Of a stretch of 64,000 nucleotides of DNA, positions 25,344 through 34,085 are shown in pieces. The position numbers were made by a program, and so were the translations under genes. How positions within the stretch are numbered: position 1 is the first letter of the stretch; each line of letters starts with the position of its first letter. A model generated the notes under the pieces. The model did no database searches and was not told where the DNA came from. It saw nothing but the letters and a program-made list of their open reading frames with translations. The stretch comes from Amycolatopsis sp. FDAARGOS 1241 (GTDB lineage: Bacteria; Actinomycetota; Actinomycetes; Mycobacteriales; Pseudonocardiaceae), in the NCBI RefSeq assembly GCF_016889705.1, contig NZ_CP069526.1, positions 8,708,001 through 8,772,000 of the forward strand. The letters are read 5' to 3'.

Positions 25344-26063
25344 ATGTCAGCACGCTGTTGATCACCGGGACCTCGCGCGGGCTGGGCCGGGCGCTCGCCG
25401 TCGCAGCACTGGAGGCGGGCCACCGCGTCGTGGCCACGGCTCGGTCCGCCGGCGCCGTCGCGGACTTGGCCTCGACGTACCCGGAAACGGTCCGGACGGT
25501 GGCTCTCGACGCCCGCGACCCACGGTCGGCGCGCGACGCGGTGCAGGTGGCCGTGGATGAATTCGGCGGGCTCGACGGGGTGGTGAACAACGCCGGGTAC
25601 GCCAGCGTGTCGAGCTTGGAAGACACGCCGCCGGCCGACTTCCGCGACCAGCTCGACACGAACCTGTGGGGCGCGATCCACGTGTGCCGGGCGGCGTTCC
25701 CGGTGTCCCGGACGCAGGGTGCGGGGCACGTCGTGCAGCTCTCGTCGGTCAGCGGCCGGCTGGCACCCGCGGCCGGTCTGGGGCCGTACGTCACGGCGAA
25801 GTTCGCGTTGGAGGGCTTCTCCGAAGCGCTCGCCCTGGAGACGGCGGTCTTCGGCGTCCGCGTGACCATCGTCGAGGCCGGCTCGATGGCGACGTCGCTG
25901 TACACGTCGATGAACGCACCCGTACCAAGCCCCGCGTACGCGTCCGCACTGGCGCCGATGCTGACCGCGAAGGCCGGCGGGCGGACGCCGGGCGTGGCTC
26001 CCGCGCGGGCCGCGGCCACGATCTCGAGCGTGTTCGACCTGGTGGAGCCGCCACTGTGGCCTG
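25344..26063 (+). pseudogene. SDR-family oxidoreductase, damaged at both ends
   Basis: A classical short-chain dehydrogenase of about 240 residues: TGTSRGLGRALAVAALE (NAD(P) loop), NNAGYASVSSLEDT, and the catalytic Ser and YxxxK in QLSSVSGRL .. YVTAKFALEGFSEAL. The ATG at 25344 has a good GAGGA site, but its frame stops after five codons; the SDR frame is one base off, as if ATGTCCAGC had become ATGTCAGC. Without that ATG, only a TTG at 25331 could serve. At the 3' end the frame has no stop: it passes from LVEPPL into meaningless sequence across the whole tetR gene. The normal last 30-40 residues are absent, which suggests a deletion joining it to tetR. Confidence 0.75.
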
Positions 26064-26066
26064 CCT

Positions 26067-26654
26067 GTGGACAACGACCAGCCCAGCACCGACGACACCC
26101 CGGCCGGCGACGCCGCGGCCACCGGTCGCCGCATCCTCGACGCGGCGCCGGCGGAGTTCTCGGAAGCGGGGCTCGCGGGTGGGCGCGTCGGGCGGATCGC
26201 GGCGCGGGCGCGCGCGAACCAGCGCATGATCTACGCGTACTTCGGCAGCAAGGACGGGCTGTTCGAGGCCGTGCTGACCGAGAAGGTGCTGCAGGCCCAG
26301 AACGCCGTGGTCTTCGACGCCGAGGATCTGTCCGGGTACGCCTGTCAGATCTTCGACTTCTACCGAGCGCACCCCCACCTGGTCCGTTTGAACCTCTGGC
26401 AGGCCCTCGAACGGCCCGACCTGCTGAAATCGCTCGCCCCCGTCGAGCGCGCCATGGCGGACAAGGTTGCCGGCATCGCCGCCGCGCAGGCCGCGGGCAA
26501 GGTGTCCACAGCCCTGCCGGCCGAACGTGTGCTCGACCTGGTCTTGAGCCTGACCTACGGCAACGTCGCCCAGGCCGGCAACGCCGCCGCGTGGACGGAC
26601 GACCAGCGCGCGGCCCTGGCGACCGCCGTCACCAGGCTCACCTCCCCGCGCTGA
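26067..26654 (+). CDS. TetR-family regulator
   Basis: A 195-residue TetR-type repressor. The helix-turn-helix is RILDAAPAEFSEAGLAGGRV, IAARARANQRMIYAYFGSKDGLF, a close match to the family pattern. A ligand-binding domain with no clear relatives follows. The GTG start at 26067 has no proper ribosome site and lies directly at the broken end of the SDR gene, so expression may depend on read-through translation. The usual target would be its own SDR operon, for which the palindrome at 25312-25329 is the best candidate. The first 20 residues are a flexible Asp/Ala-rich leader. Confidence 0.82.
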   Translation: MDNDQPSTDDTPAGDAAATGRRILDAAPAEFSEAGLAGGRVGRIAARARANQRMIYAYFGSKDGLFEAVLTEKVLQAQNAVVFDAEDLSGYACQIFDFYRAHPHLVRLNLWQALERPDLLKSLAPVERAMADKVAGIAAAQAAGKVSTALPAERVLDLVLSLTYGNVAQAGNAAAWTDDQRAALATAVTRLTSPR

Positions 26655-26722
26655 ACACCGGCAGCGACCAAGCCGCCGCGAACCGTGCCGGAATTGTCGG
26701 GGGTGGGTGGGACCGTGGGGCC

Positions 26723-27262
26723 ATGGTGGCGATACCGAAGCACTTCTCGACGGTGGTGAAAGGCGAACGGGAGGCGATCCCGAGGCTCGCGGGTGAGCGC
26801 GAAACACTCGGGGCGCTCCTGGACTGGCACCGGCGGACGTTCGCGATCAAGTGCGCGGGGCTGGGGCAAGAAGAGCTGTCGCGCAAGGCCGTGGGGGCGT
26901 CCGCGCTGTCGTTGCACGGGATTCTGCGGCACCTGTCCGGAGTGGAGCGGTGGTGGTTCCGGCAGCAGTTCGCGCGTGAAGAGGTCCCGATGCTGTACTA
27001 CTCCGACGACGACCCCGATCAGGACTTCGCATCCCTCGACGGTGACATCGCCGAGGCCACGGCCCAGTGGCACGCCGAGTGTGACCGCTCGCGGGAGATC
27101 GTCGCGGCGGCGCGGTCGCTGGAGGACCGCGGGGCGTCACTGGTGACGGGTGAGCCGTTCACGCTGCGCTGGCTCCTGCTGCACATGATCGCGGAATACG
27201 CGCGCCACAACGGCCACGCCGACCTGCTGCGGGAATCCATCGACGGATCCGTCGGACGCTGA
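26723..27262 (+). CDS. DinB/DUF664-family protein
   Basis: A 179-residue member of the DinB-like four-helix superfamily (DUF664, mycothiol-dependent transferase group). Characteristic parts are ETLGALLDWHRRTF, LSLHGILRHLSGVERWWF and LRWLLLHMIAEYARHNGHAD. The last holds the third of the metal-binding histidines, with His in LHGILRHLSGVE and HMIAEYARH. Such proteins bind a divalent metal and often use mycothiol in actinobacteria. The ATG start at 26723 follows a 68-base gap after tetR. The damaged SDR frame happens to be the same frame and runs into it. The function in this strain is unknown. Confidence 0.8.
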   Translation: MVAIPKHFSTVVKGEREAIPRLAGERETLGALLDWHRRTFAIKCAGLGQEELSRKAVGASALSLHGILRHLSGVERWWFRQQFAREEVPMLYYSDDDPDQDFASLDGDIAEATAQWHAECDRSREIVAAARSLEDRGASLVTGEPFTLRWLLLHMIAEYARHNGHADLLRESIDGSVGR

Positions 27263-27356
27263 CCGCGGGTCACCAAGGCCGGCACCGCGGATGCGGGCGT
27301 GCGAGCCTCCGCACAGCAGCGCGGTGCGGGCCCGGCACCGTGCCATGCTGAGCGGC

Positions 27357-28703
27357 ATGAGCGCCGATCCTGATGCCGGAGTGCTGTCGCCCGTGCGCGC
27401 GGGGACCCCGGTCGAAGCGGTGACCGGGGACAACGCCGTCGTGGGCGCGATGGTGGCGGCCGAGGCGGCGCTGGCGAGGGCGCAGGCGCGACTCGGCACC
27501 GTGCCCGGGGACGCGGCGGAACGGATCACCCGCGAGGCCGCCGAGCTGACCATCGACGTCGTCGCGCTGGCCCGGACCGCGCGGGCCACGGCCAACCCCG
27601 TCGTCGGGCTGGTCAAGGAACTCGGCCAGGCGGTCGGCGCGGACGCCGACTACGTGCACCGCGGGTCGACGAGCCAGGACATCGTGGACACGGCGCTGAT
27701 GATCGTCGCCAGGAACGCCGCGGCGATCATCGGCCAGGACCTCGGAAAAACGGCCGCGGCACTCGAAACCCTGGCCCGCGAGCACCGCGACACGGTGATG
27801 CCCGGCCGCACCCTCACGGCCCACGCCGTTCCGACCACGTTCGGGCTCAAGGCCGCCGGCTGGCGGGAGTACGTGCTCGACGCGAAAGCCCGCGTCGACC
27901 GGCTCACCTTCCCCGTCTCGATGGGCGGCGCCGCCGGCACGATGGCCGCCTACGTCGAGTACGGCGACGGCTCCGCGGACTACGCCGAACGCCTCGTCGA
28001 AGCGTTCGCCGACGAAACGGGCCTGACCACCACGCCGCTGCCCTGGCACGCCAACCGCACCCCCGTCGCCGATCTCGTCGCGGCGATGGCGCAGGTGACG
28101 ACCGCCCTGGGCAAGATCGCGGTCGACGTGCAGGTGCTCACGCGCACCGAGATCGGCGAGGTGAGCGAGCCGACGGGCGGGGGCTCGTCGGCCATGCCGC
28201 ACAAGCGCAACCCCGTGCTCTCGGCCCTGATCCGGTCCGCGGCGCTGCAGGTGCCGGTGCTCGCGGCGGGCGTGACGCAATCCGGTCTCGCGGAGGACGA
28301 GCGCTCGGCCGGGGTGTGGCAGGCCGAGTGGCAGTTGCTGCGCGAATGCCTGCGCCTCACGGGCGGCGCGACGCACACGGCCGTCGAGCTCGCGCGCGGC
28401 CTCGGTGTGCACGCCGAGCGCATGCGCGCCGACGTCGGGCTCACCCACGGGCTGATCGTGTCCGAACGCCTGTCCGCGCAGCTCGCGCCGCTGCTCGGCA
28501 AGGCCCGGGCGAAGGACGTGCTCGGCGAGGCGTCAAAACGGGCCGTCACCGAAGACCGGCCGCTGCGCGAAGTGCTGGCCGAGGTCCCGGAGATCACCGA
28601 CGTCCTCGACCCCGCGAAGCTCGACGACCTCCTCGACCCCGCCCAGTACACGGGCGCGGCCGGGCGGATGGTCGACCGCGCCCTCGAGCGTGACGGAAAG
28701 TAG
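27357..28703 (+). CDS. PcaB/adenylosuccinate-lyase-family protein
   Basis: A 448-residue member of the fumarase/aspartase superfamily, closest in appearance to 3-carboxy-cis,cis-muconate cycloisomerase (PcaB). The signature loop is GGGSSAMPHKRNPVLSALI; the other conserved regions are HRGSTSQDIVDTALM and RTLTAHAVPTTFG. The length matches PcaB (about 450). It would act in the protocatechuate branch of the beta-ketoadipate pathway, but no other pca gene is next to it, so an alternative lyase or cycloisomerase role is possible. The start is uncertain between ATG 27357 and ATG 27345, neither with a strong ribosome site. A small hairpin follows at 28757. Confidence 0.78.
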   Translation: MSADPDAGVLSPVRAGTPVEAVTGDNAVVGAMVAAEAALARAQARLGTVPGDAAERITREAAELTIDVVALARTARATANPVVGLVKELGQAVGADADYVHRGSTSQDIVDTALMIVARNAAAIIGQDLGKTAAALETLAREHRDTVMPGRTLTAHAVPTTFGLKAAGWREYVLDAKARVDRLTFPVSMGGAAGTMAAYVEYGDGSADYAERLVEAFADETGLTTTPLPWHANRTPVADLVAAMAQVTTALGKIAVDVQVLTRTEIGEVSEPTGGGSSAMPHKRNPVLSALIRSAALQVPVLAAGVTQSGLAEDERSAGVWQAEWQLLRECLRLTGGATHTAVELARGLGVHAERMRADVGLTHGLIVSERLSAQLAPLLGKARAKDVLGEASKRAVTEDRPLREVLAEVPEITDVLDPAKLDDLLDPAQYTGAAGRMVDRALERDGK

Positions 28704-28756
28704 TCGAGAAAAGCACTGAACCGTCCCGCCTCCCGATGCGTGTAGGTGGGTGGGAA

Positions 28757-28774
28757 GCGTTCCTCGCGGAACGC
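28757..28774 (+). terminator. Small hairpin after the PcaB-like gene
   Basis: GCGTTCC-TCGC-GGAACGC: 7-bp perfect arms, 54 bases after the stop at 28703 and before the next gene. A plausible terminator. Confidence 0.45.
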
Positions 28775-28830
28775 GGGGGGTACCGGCAGCCGCGCCCGGC
28801 GCGGCGACCACGTACCCAAGGAGAAGTGCC

Positions 28831-29790
28831 ATGCTTCGCTGGTTCCGCACGGGCGTCATCGTCACGGCGGCCACAGGCCTGACCTTGCTGGCCGCCTGCT
28901 CGGGCAAGACGGCGCAGCCCGCGCCGGTGCCCGTCGGCGGCGCCGGTGGCGGCCAGGTCGGCAACGCCGCGGCCCAGACCGCCACCGAGACCAAGCTCGT
29001 CGCCACCCAAGTCGGAGACCTGGGGAAGGTCCTCACCGACGCCGACGGCCACACCCTCTACCGCTTCGACCGCGACACGGCCAAACCACCGGCGACCCAT
29101 TGCGACGGCGACTGCGCCAAGGCGTGGCCCCCGCTGCTGTCCACCGGCGCGATGAAGCTCGACGGCGTCGACAAGAGCCTCGTCGGCAGCCTCACCCGCG
29201 CCGACGGCCGCCAGCAGGTGACCGTGAACGGCTGGCCGCTCTACACCTACGCCAAGGATTCCGTGCCCGGTGACGCGACCGGCCAGGGTGTCAACGGCAC
29301 CTGGTTCGCCGCGACGCCCACGGGCAGCAAAGCCGGCAAGTCCAGTTCGGACGGTGTGAAGCTCAGCGCCGGCAACGTCGGCGGCGTCGGCCCGGCCGTG
29401 GTCGACCAGAACGGCTTCACGCTGTACCTGTTCACCAAGGACAGCAAGAAACCCTCGAAGTCCACTTGCGACGGTGACTGCGCCACCACGTGGCCGCCGG
29501 TGCTCACCTCCGGCGACGTGAAGCTCGACGGCATCGACCCCAAGCTCCTCGGCACCGTCAACCGCGCCGACGGCACCACCCAGGCGACGCTCGGCGGCTG
29601 GCCGCTCTACCGCTTCTCGAAGGACACCGCCCCCGGCCAGGCCAACGGTATGGGTGTGAAGGGCACGTGGTTCGTCATCGAACCCAACGGCTGCAAGTCC
29701 GGCACCACGAGCACCGCCACCACCAAAACCACCCCCAAGCCCGCCGCGCCGGCCGCGCCCGCCCCGAGCAGCGACACGTACGGCTACTGA
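28831..29790 (+). CDS. Repeat lipoprotein (COG4315 / PF03640 type)
   Basis: A 319-residue exported lipoprotein. The signal ends in LLAAC (Cys at about residue 23). The mature protein contains four copies of a 45-residue 'secreted repeat' arranged as two tandem pairs: VLTDADGHTLYRFDRDT..CDGDCAKAWPP with QVTVNGWPLYTYAKDS, then VVDQNGFTLYLFTKDS..CDGDCATTWPP with QATLGGWPLYRFSKDT. The CDGDC and GxTLYxF elements define the family, whose function is unknown; heme or redox links have been suggested. The tail is Thr/Pro/Ala-rich. ATG is supported by AAGGAGAA. A very strong terminator follows. Confidence 0.85.
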   Translation: MLRWFRTGVIVTAATGLTLLAACSGKTAQPAPVPVGGAGGGQVGNAAAQTATETKLVATQVGDLGKVLTDADGHTLYRFDRDTAKPPATHCDGDCAKAWPPLLSTGAMKLDGVDKSLVGSLTRADGRQQVTVNGWPLYTYAKDSVPGDATGQGVNGTWFAATPTGSKAGKSSSDGVKLSAGNVGGVGPAVVDQNGFTLYLFTKDSKKPSKSTCDGDCATTWPPVLTSGDVKLDGIDPKLLGTVNRADGTTQATLGGWPLYRFSKDTAPGQANGMGVKGTWFVIEPNGCKSGTTSTATTKTTPKPAAPAAPAPSSDTYGY

Positions 29791-29793
29791 GCC

Positions 29794-29830
29794 CCTTGCC
29801 CGGCGCGTCCCGACAACGCGCCGGGCAAGG
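29794..29830 (+). terminator. Strong terminator after the repeat lipoprotein
   Basis: CCTTGCCCGGCGCGT and its exact complement form a 15-bp perfect stem with a 7-base loop, starting 4 bases after the stop codon. Confidence 0.8.
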
Positions 29831-29854
29831 CCCACGGGCGCAAACCCGCACACG

Positions 29855-29891
29855 CGAAGACCCGGTAGCCGTGACAGCCACCGGGCCTTCG
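29855..29891 (-). terminator. Terminator of the DUF4383 gene
   Basis: CGAAG-a-CCCGGT-a-GC pairs with GC-c-ACCGGG-c-CTTCG: about 13 paired positions with two symmetric mismatches, 12 bases beyond the minus-strand stop at 29903. Confidence 0.65.
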
Positions 29892-29902
29892 TCGAACCGG
29901 AT

Positions 29903-30487
29903 CTAGTGCGCGAGACCCGGTCCGCGCTTCTCCTGCGACTGCGCCGGCGGCGTCACCCGCTTCGGTTCGTCCTCGACGCGTTCGATCACGGTGGTTTCGG
30001 CGCGATCAGCCGTGATCGGTTCGACGTCCTCCTCCGGCAGCGCCACCCTCCGGCGGGCCGGCGCCATCGCGATCACCAGGCCCAGCACGGCGATGCCGAG
30101 GTGCAGCCAGTTGTCGGCGTTGGTGAGGTCCAGTGGGTTGCCTGCGTTCACGAACGGGTTGGCCGAGATCATGCCGGTGATCATCAGGCCCCACACGAAC
30201 AGCGCGCCGTACCCGAGGAACAGCAGCCAGCCGAACGTCCGCGCGCGGCCGGAGCCGAACGCGAGCAGCAAACCGAGCACGCCCGTCACCACGTGCACGA
30301 GGTTGTTCATCGGGTTGGCGGAGAACCGCCAGAACCCGGCGTCGTGGTGTCCGGTGAAGTTGCCGACGCCGGTCCTCACGAACCCGACGATCCCGAAGAC
30401 CAGGAACGCGACACCCAGCAGCGCGGCCAGGACCTGCGCGGGCTGCAGGCCTTCGACCCGGATCCGGGGTCCGTGTCCATGAACCAT
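29903..30487 (-). CDS. DUF4383 membrane protein
   Basis: A 194-residue integral membrane protein with four hydrophobic helices (about residues 18-36, 63-80, 88-106, 128-146). It carries the DUF4383 pattern 'VGFVRTG..GFWRFSANPMNNLVHVVTG' and 'NADNWLHLGIAVLGLVI'. The C-terminal 45 residues are charged and cytoplasmic. Function is unknown for the family, which is widespread in actinobacteria. ATG at 30485-30487 starts in a His/Gly-rich leader; an upstream extension is possible but weaker. It stands alone between two terminators. Confidence 0.8.
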   Translation of the reverse strand: MVHGHGPRIRVEGLQPAQVLAALLGVAFLVFGIVGFVRTGVGNFTGHHDAGFWRFSANPMNNLVHVVTGVLGLLLAFGSGRARTFGWLLFLGYGALFVWGLMITGMISANPFVNAGNPLDLTNADNWLHLGIAVLGLVIAMAPARRRVALPEEDVEPITADRAETTVIERVEDEPKRVTPPAQSQEKRGPGLAH

Positions 30488-30672
30488 GACTCCAGTCCTT
30501 CCCGTGGTGAGGTGACTCACGCGGAAGAAGTACCCCGTCTTCACCCACGGTGAAACGCGGGTGCTTGCCCGCAGGCCCCGCTCGCGTCACCGGTTTCGGC
30601 CTGAGCCGAGAGCAATCCCACAAACCCGGCCGGTTCGGCGAACTCCGGGCGGGTGATCGGCCAAGTCCGATC

Positions 30673-31603
30673 ATGCGCAAGGTGAACATCGTCTTCCTCG
30701 TGGGCTTGTGCGTGGGGGCTCTCGTCGCGCTCGTGGTCGCGGTGGCGGCGCCGAAGCGGCACGTCGTCACGGCGCTCGGCCCGGCACCGGTCGCCGCGGC
30801 CGGCACCGACAGCAGCGCCGCGGAAGTGCCGGAAAGCCCGGCGCCCACCCACGTCCGGCAGCGAAGCGACGGGTACCGCGAAGCGCACGGGGGCCGAACC
30901 TCTCGACGAGGACCAGCGGGTCCGCGAGGTCGAGGCGCTGGTCCCGGCCGGACACGTCAGCGTGGTCGTCTACGACCGCCTGGAGAAGACCACCGTGCTG
31001 TCGGTGAACCCGGACCGCACGTACACGTCGGCCTCGCTCGTGAAGCTGCTGATCGCCTTCCAGGCCCTGGACCACGGCGCCGATCCGGCCCGGGTCACCG
31101 AAATGCTGGAACGCAGCGACGACAACACCGCCAGCGACCTGTGGGTCACCTACGGCTGGGGCTCCATCGTCGACAACGCCGTCACCCGCATCGAGCTGGC
31201 CGGCACGCACCCACCCGCCAGCCCCGGACATTGGGGCGACACGCAGATCACGGCCGGCGACATCACGAAGATCTACCGGTACCTCATGGAAAAAGCGCCC
31301 GAGCGGGACCGCACGATCATCCTCGCCGCACTGCACCACCCGGCCGAACACGGAGCCGACGGCTTCCGCCAGTACTTCGGCATCCCCGACGCCGTGGGCG
31401 CCGGGAACTTCGGCGTGAAGCAGGGCTGGTCGTGCTGCGAGCCCGGGCACTCGATCATGCTGCACACCTCGGGCCTGGTGTACGGCGACCGATACCTCGT
31501 CACCGTCCTCACGCAACAACCGGGGCCAGGCAGCAACTACCCCGCCGCGTCCGACCGAGTCACCGCCGTCGTCAAGAAGCTCGTAACCCTGCTGGAGAAG
31601 TGA
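30673..31603 (+). pseudogene. Class A beta-lactamase-like serine hydrolase, frameshifted
   Basis: A membrane-anchored or secreted serine hydrolase of about 310 residues. The N-terminus MRKVNIVFLVGLCVGALVAL is a signal or anchor segment followed by an Ala/Pro linker. The catalytic domain begins DEDQRVREVEALVPAGHVSV and shows the S-x-x-K motif in YTSASLVKLLIAF, SDDNTASDLWV in the SDN position and KQGW in the KTG position. The frame changes in a run of five G at 30889-30893; with four G the sequence would read SDGYREAHGAEPLDEDQRV without a break. It belongs to the beta-lactamase/penicillin-binding superfamily without clear beta-lactamase identity. It may be functional if the indel is an assembly error. 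Confidence 0.78.
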
Positions 31604-31606
31604 CGG

Positions 31607-32818
31607 TCACTGGTCCATTGAGGACAGTCCACCCCGGGCGCCCGTCGGAGGCAGCGGCCACGGTCGCACCCCGCCGCTGACGTCCACGGGCCGGCCGGCC
31701 GCGCACGGGCCCGCGAGGCGCTGCCCGAGCCAGGCGAGCACGTCGGGCAGCTGCGACTTGAGGGTGTTCATGTTGTGGCCCGCGTCGGGGATCCGCCACG
31801 ACGAGAACCGGACCGGTGGCTGCGCGGCCGCGCGCAGCTGGTCGATGGCGAAGCTCTCGTAGCTCTCCTTGTCGCCCGAGATCGCGAGGAGATCGACGGG
31901 CGAGGGGTGCAGGCGCACGTTCACGCGGACGTTGTTGGCATCGTCGATGTCGTGGCGCCCGTGGAAGAGGTCCTCGGTTTCGGAGTCGACCTGCGCGCGG
32001 TCGTAGCCGCTCACGCTCACGGCCGTGGCGAACCACTGCGGGTGGCGCGTCACGAGGTTCAGGGCGCAGTAGCCACCCGACGACCAGCCCGCGACGGCCC
32101 ACGCACCGCGCGCCGGGTTGAGGCCGAGGCGCTGGATTGCCCACTCGCGCACGTCGGCGGAGAGGTAAGTGTCGTTGGGTGTGCCGCCGACCTCGTCGAC
32201 GCACTCGGTGTCGTGCCCGACCTTCGGCACCCCCGTCGGGTCGGGGATCACGACGACGGCGGGCGGCAGCACGTGCTTGGCGATCGCCGCGTCGAGTTGC
32301 TCCGGCAGGTGGTAGCCGCTCGTGGCGACCTCGGGCCCGGACGGGTAGTTCGGCAGCCACTCGATCGCCGGGAACCGCAGCCCGCGGTAGGCGAGCTGGA
32401 AGTACTGCGGCGGCAGGTAGACGGCGACGTCGCGGCTCAACCCGGTGCGCCGGCCCGTGACCTTCATGTGCAGCACGGTCCCCTTGCCGTCGCGGGCGTG
32501 GACGACGCCCAGGTCGCGCTGCTTGTCGAGGTCCGCACCGTTGTCGCCGGCCTCGGCGTCGACGCTGTCGGCGGCGTACACGCCGGTGCCGAGCAGCGAG
32601 CCGAGCGTCGGGAAGAAGCCGCCGATCAGGTTGCCGACGAGCGCCACGCTCACCACCACGAGGACCACGGCCGTGAGCACGGTCGCGCTGCGGCCGAGCT
32701 GCTTGCGCTTGCGCCAGCGGTCCCAGCACCACGGCACGGCGACGACGGCGAGCACCGCCAGCCCGCCGACGACGGCGACTTCGACGGGTGAGTCCAGCCT
32801 GATGCTGCTCGGGTGCAC
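31607..32818 (-). CDS. FrmB/antigen-85-like esterase, membrane-anchored
   Basis: A 403-residue protein. The first about 95 residues hold two hydrophobic helices separated by a basic loop (WCWDRWRKRKQL), so the catalytic part is outside the cell. Residues about 115-375 form an esterase D/antigen-85-type alpha/beta hydrolase: DVAVYLPPQYF, WAVAGWSSGGYCALNLV with nucleophile Ser in GWSSGG, ISGDKES and the His in PDAGHNMNTL. Relatives include mycolyltransferases and S-formylglutathione hydrolases; here an acyltransferase or esterase acting on envelope lipids is likely. GTG at 32818 is supported by GGAGGAGGGGG. It is convergent with the beta-lactamase-like gene, with stops only 3 bases apart. Confidence 0.83.
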   Translation of the reverse strand: MHPSSIRLDSPVEVAVVGGLAVLAVVAVPWCWDRWRKRKQLGRSATVLTAVVLVVVSVALVGNLIGGFFPTLGSLLGTGVYAADSVDAEAGDNGADLDKQRDLGVVHARDGKGTVLHMKVTGRRTGLSRDVAVYLPPQYFQLAYRGLRFPAIEWLPNYPSGPEVATSGYHLPEQLDAAIAKHVLPPAVVVIPDPTGVPKVGHDTECVDEVGGTPNDTYLSADVREWAIQRLGLNPARGAWAVAGWSSGGYCALNLVTRHPQWFATAVSVSGYDRAQVDSETEDLFHGRHDIDDANNVRVNVRLHPSPVDLLAISGDKESYESFAIDQLRAAAQPPVRFSSWRIPDAGHNMNTLKSQLPDVLAWLGQRLAGPCAAGRPVDVSGGVRPWPLPPTGARGGLSSMDQ

Positions 32819-32876
32819 GGGATCCCCCTCCTCCGGCGCGTGTCCGGGAGGTCGAACCCGCTGTAGGAAAAACGTT

Positions 32877-32941
32877 CGGCGGGCCGCCCCCGTTGTGATC
32901 AGGTGAGCGTCGTCACAGGACCGCAACGGGGTGGCCCGCCG
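32877..32941 (-). terminator. Terminator downstream of the HSL esterase
   Basis: CGGCGGGCC-g-CCCCGTTG pairs with CAACGGGG-t-GGCCCGCCG around a 28-base loop: 17 pairs with one mismatch. It lies 20 bases beyond the minus-strand stop at 32961. Confidence 0.6.
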
Positions 32942-32960
32942 AGCGTCCGAGCTGCGGTTT

Positions 32961-33926
32961 TCAGTTCGTGAAGGCGGTTCGCAACACGTCGTTCGCCTGC
33001 TTGATCGCGGCGTCCGCGGCGTGGGTGTCGCGCAGCGAATTGACCATCACGAAGTCGTGGATGATGCCGCCGTAGCGCACGGCCGTCACGGCGACGCCGG
33101 CCTGGCGCAGCTTCGCGGCGTACGCCTCGCCCTCGTCGCGGAGCACATCGGCCTCGCCGGTGATCACGAGCGCCGGCGGCAGCCCGGCGAGCTCTTCGAG
33201 CGACGCGCGCAGCGGCGACGCCGTGATCTCCGCGCGCTGGGCCTCGTCGGTCGTGTACTGGTCCCAGAACCACTTCATGCCGTCGCGCTGCAGGAAGTAG
33301 CCCTCACCGAACCGGTGGTAGGACTCGGTGTCGAAGTTCGCGTCGGTGACCGGGTAGAAGAGCACCTGCTGCAGGAAGTGCACGTCGCCGCGCTGCTTGG
33401 CCATGATCGTCAGCGCCGCGGTCATGTTGCCGCCGACCGAGTCGCCCGCGATCGCGAGGCGCGAGCTGTCCAGACCCTTCTCGGCGCCGTGCTCGACGGC
33501 CCACTTCGCCACGGCGTAGTTCTCCTCGATCGCGACGGGGTAGCGCGCTTCGGGCGAGAGGCTGTACTCGGGGAACACCACCGCCGCGCCGGTGCCGGCG
33601 GCCAGTTCGCGGACCAGGCGCTCGTGGGTGTGGAAGCCACCGAAGACCCAGCCGGCGCCGTGGATGTACAGCAGGATCGGCAGCGGGCCGGTGACACCTT
33701 CCGGCTTGACGACGCGGACCTCGACGTCGCCGTTCGGACCACCCGGCACCTTCAGGACTTCGATGTCGGCGGGCGCGAGCTCGACGGGGCCGTCCTGCAC
33801 ACCGTCGACCGCCTTGCGGCCCTCGGCCGGCGGGAGCTCGAACAGGAACGGGTGCGCGGCCGTGGCCTCGGCGAACGCCTGGGCGGCCGGCTCAAGGGCG
33901 ACGTTCTTGGGGTTCGGGGTGGTCAT
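32961..33926 (-). CDS. HSL-family alpha/beta hydrolase (acetyl esterase-like)
   Basis: A 321-residue hormone-sensitive-lipase-family esterase. The HGGG-equivalent oxyanion motif is YIHGAGWVFGG, the nucleophile elbow AIAGDSVGGNM (Ser in GDSVGG), the acid ITGEADVLRDEG and the His YGGIIHDFVM. ATG at 33926 has GGAGGAGA upstream. It is transcribed away from a MarR/OhrR-type regulator gene, with overlapping palindromes in the 159-base divergent region, so that regulator very probably controls it. Typical substrates are short-chain or aryl esters, or lactones. Confidence 0.88.
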   Translation of the reverse strand: MTTPNPKNVALEPAAQAFAEATAAHPFLFELPPAEGRKAVDGVQDGPVELAPADIEVLKVPGGPNGDVEVRVVKPEGVTGPLPILLYIHGAGWVFGGFHTHERLVRELAAGTGAAVVFPEYSLSPEARYPVAIEENYAVAKWAVEHGAEKGLDSSRLAIAGDSVGGNMTAALTIMAKQRGDVHFLQQVLFYPVTDANFDTESYHRFGEGYFLQRDGMKWFWDQYTTDEAQRAEITASPLRASLEELAGLPPALVITGEADVLRDEGEAYAAKLRQAGVAVTAVRYGGIIHDFVMVNSLRDTHAADAAIKQANDVLRTAFTN

Positions 33927-33972
33927 CTGAGGTCTCCTCCGGGCTCGTGCTGACATCCACCAAGTTAGCGCC

Positions 33973-33992
33973 CAACTAAGTTGTGCACAACT
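33973..33992. promoter_or_regulatory. Overlapping MarR/OhrR operators
   Basis: CAACT-A-AGTTG (33973-33983) overlaps AGTTGTGCACAACT (33979-33992); both are perfect palindromes sharing the AGTTG half-site. A further CAAGTTAG lies at 33961. They sit between the divergent esterase and regulator genes, as expected for autorepression by the MarR-type protein. Confidence 0.7.
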
Positions 33993-34085
33993 GAAATGTA
34001 CCCAATGAGATCTATGGCACTTGAGTTGCTCTCGTGGGTACGAGTCGGGGATCATCGAGCGTTAAGAATTGCCAGGAGGTGTCCG

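Noticed and set aside
26064..26722. SDR frame read as one long fusion protein SDR-linker-DinB
   Set aside because: The middle 220 codons are Arg/Ala/Gly noise and overlap the convincing tetR frame; the open frame only reflects high GC content.
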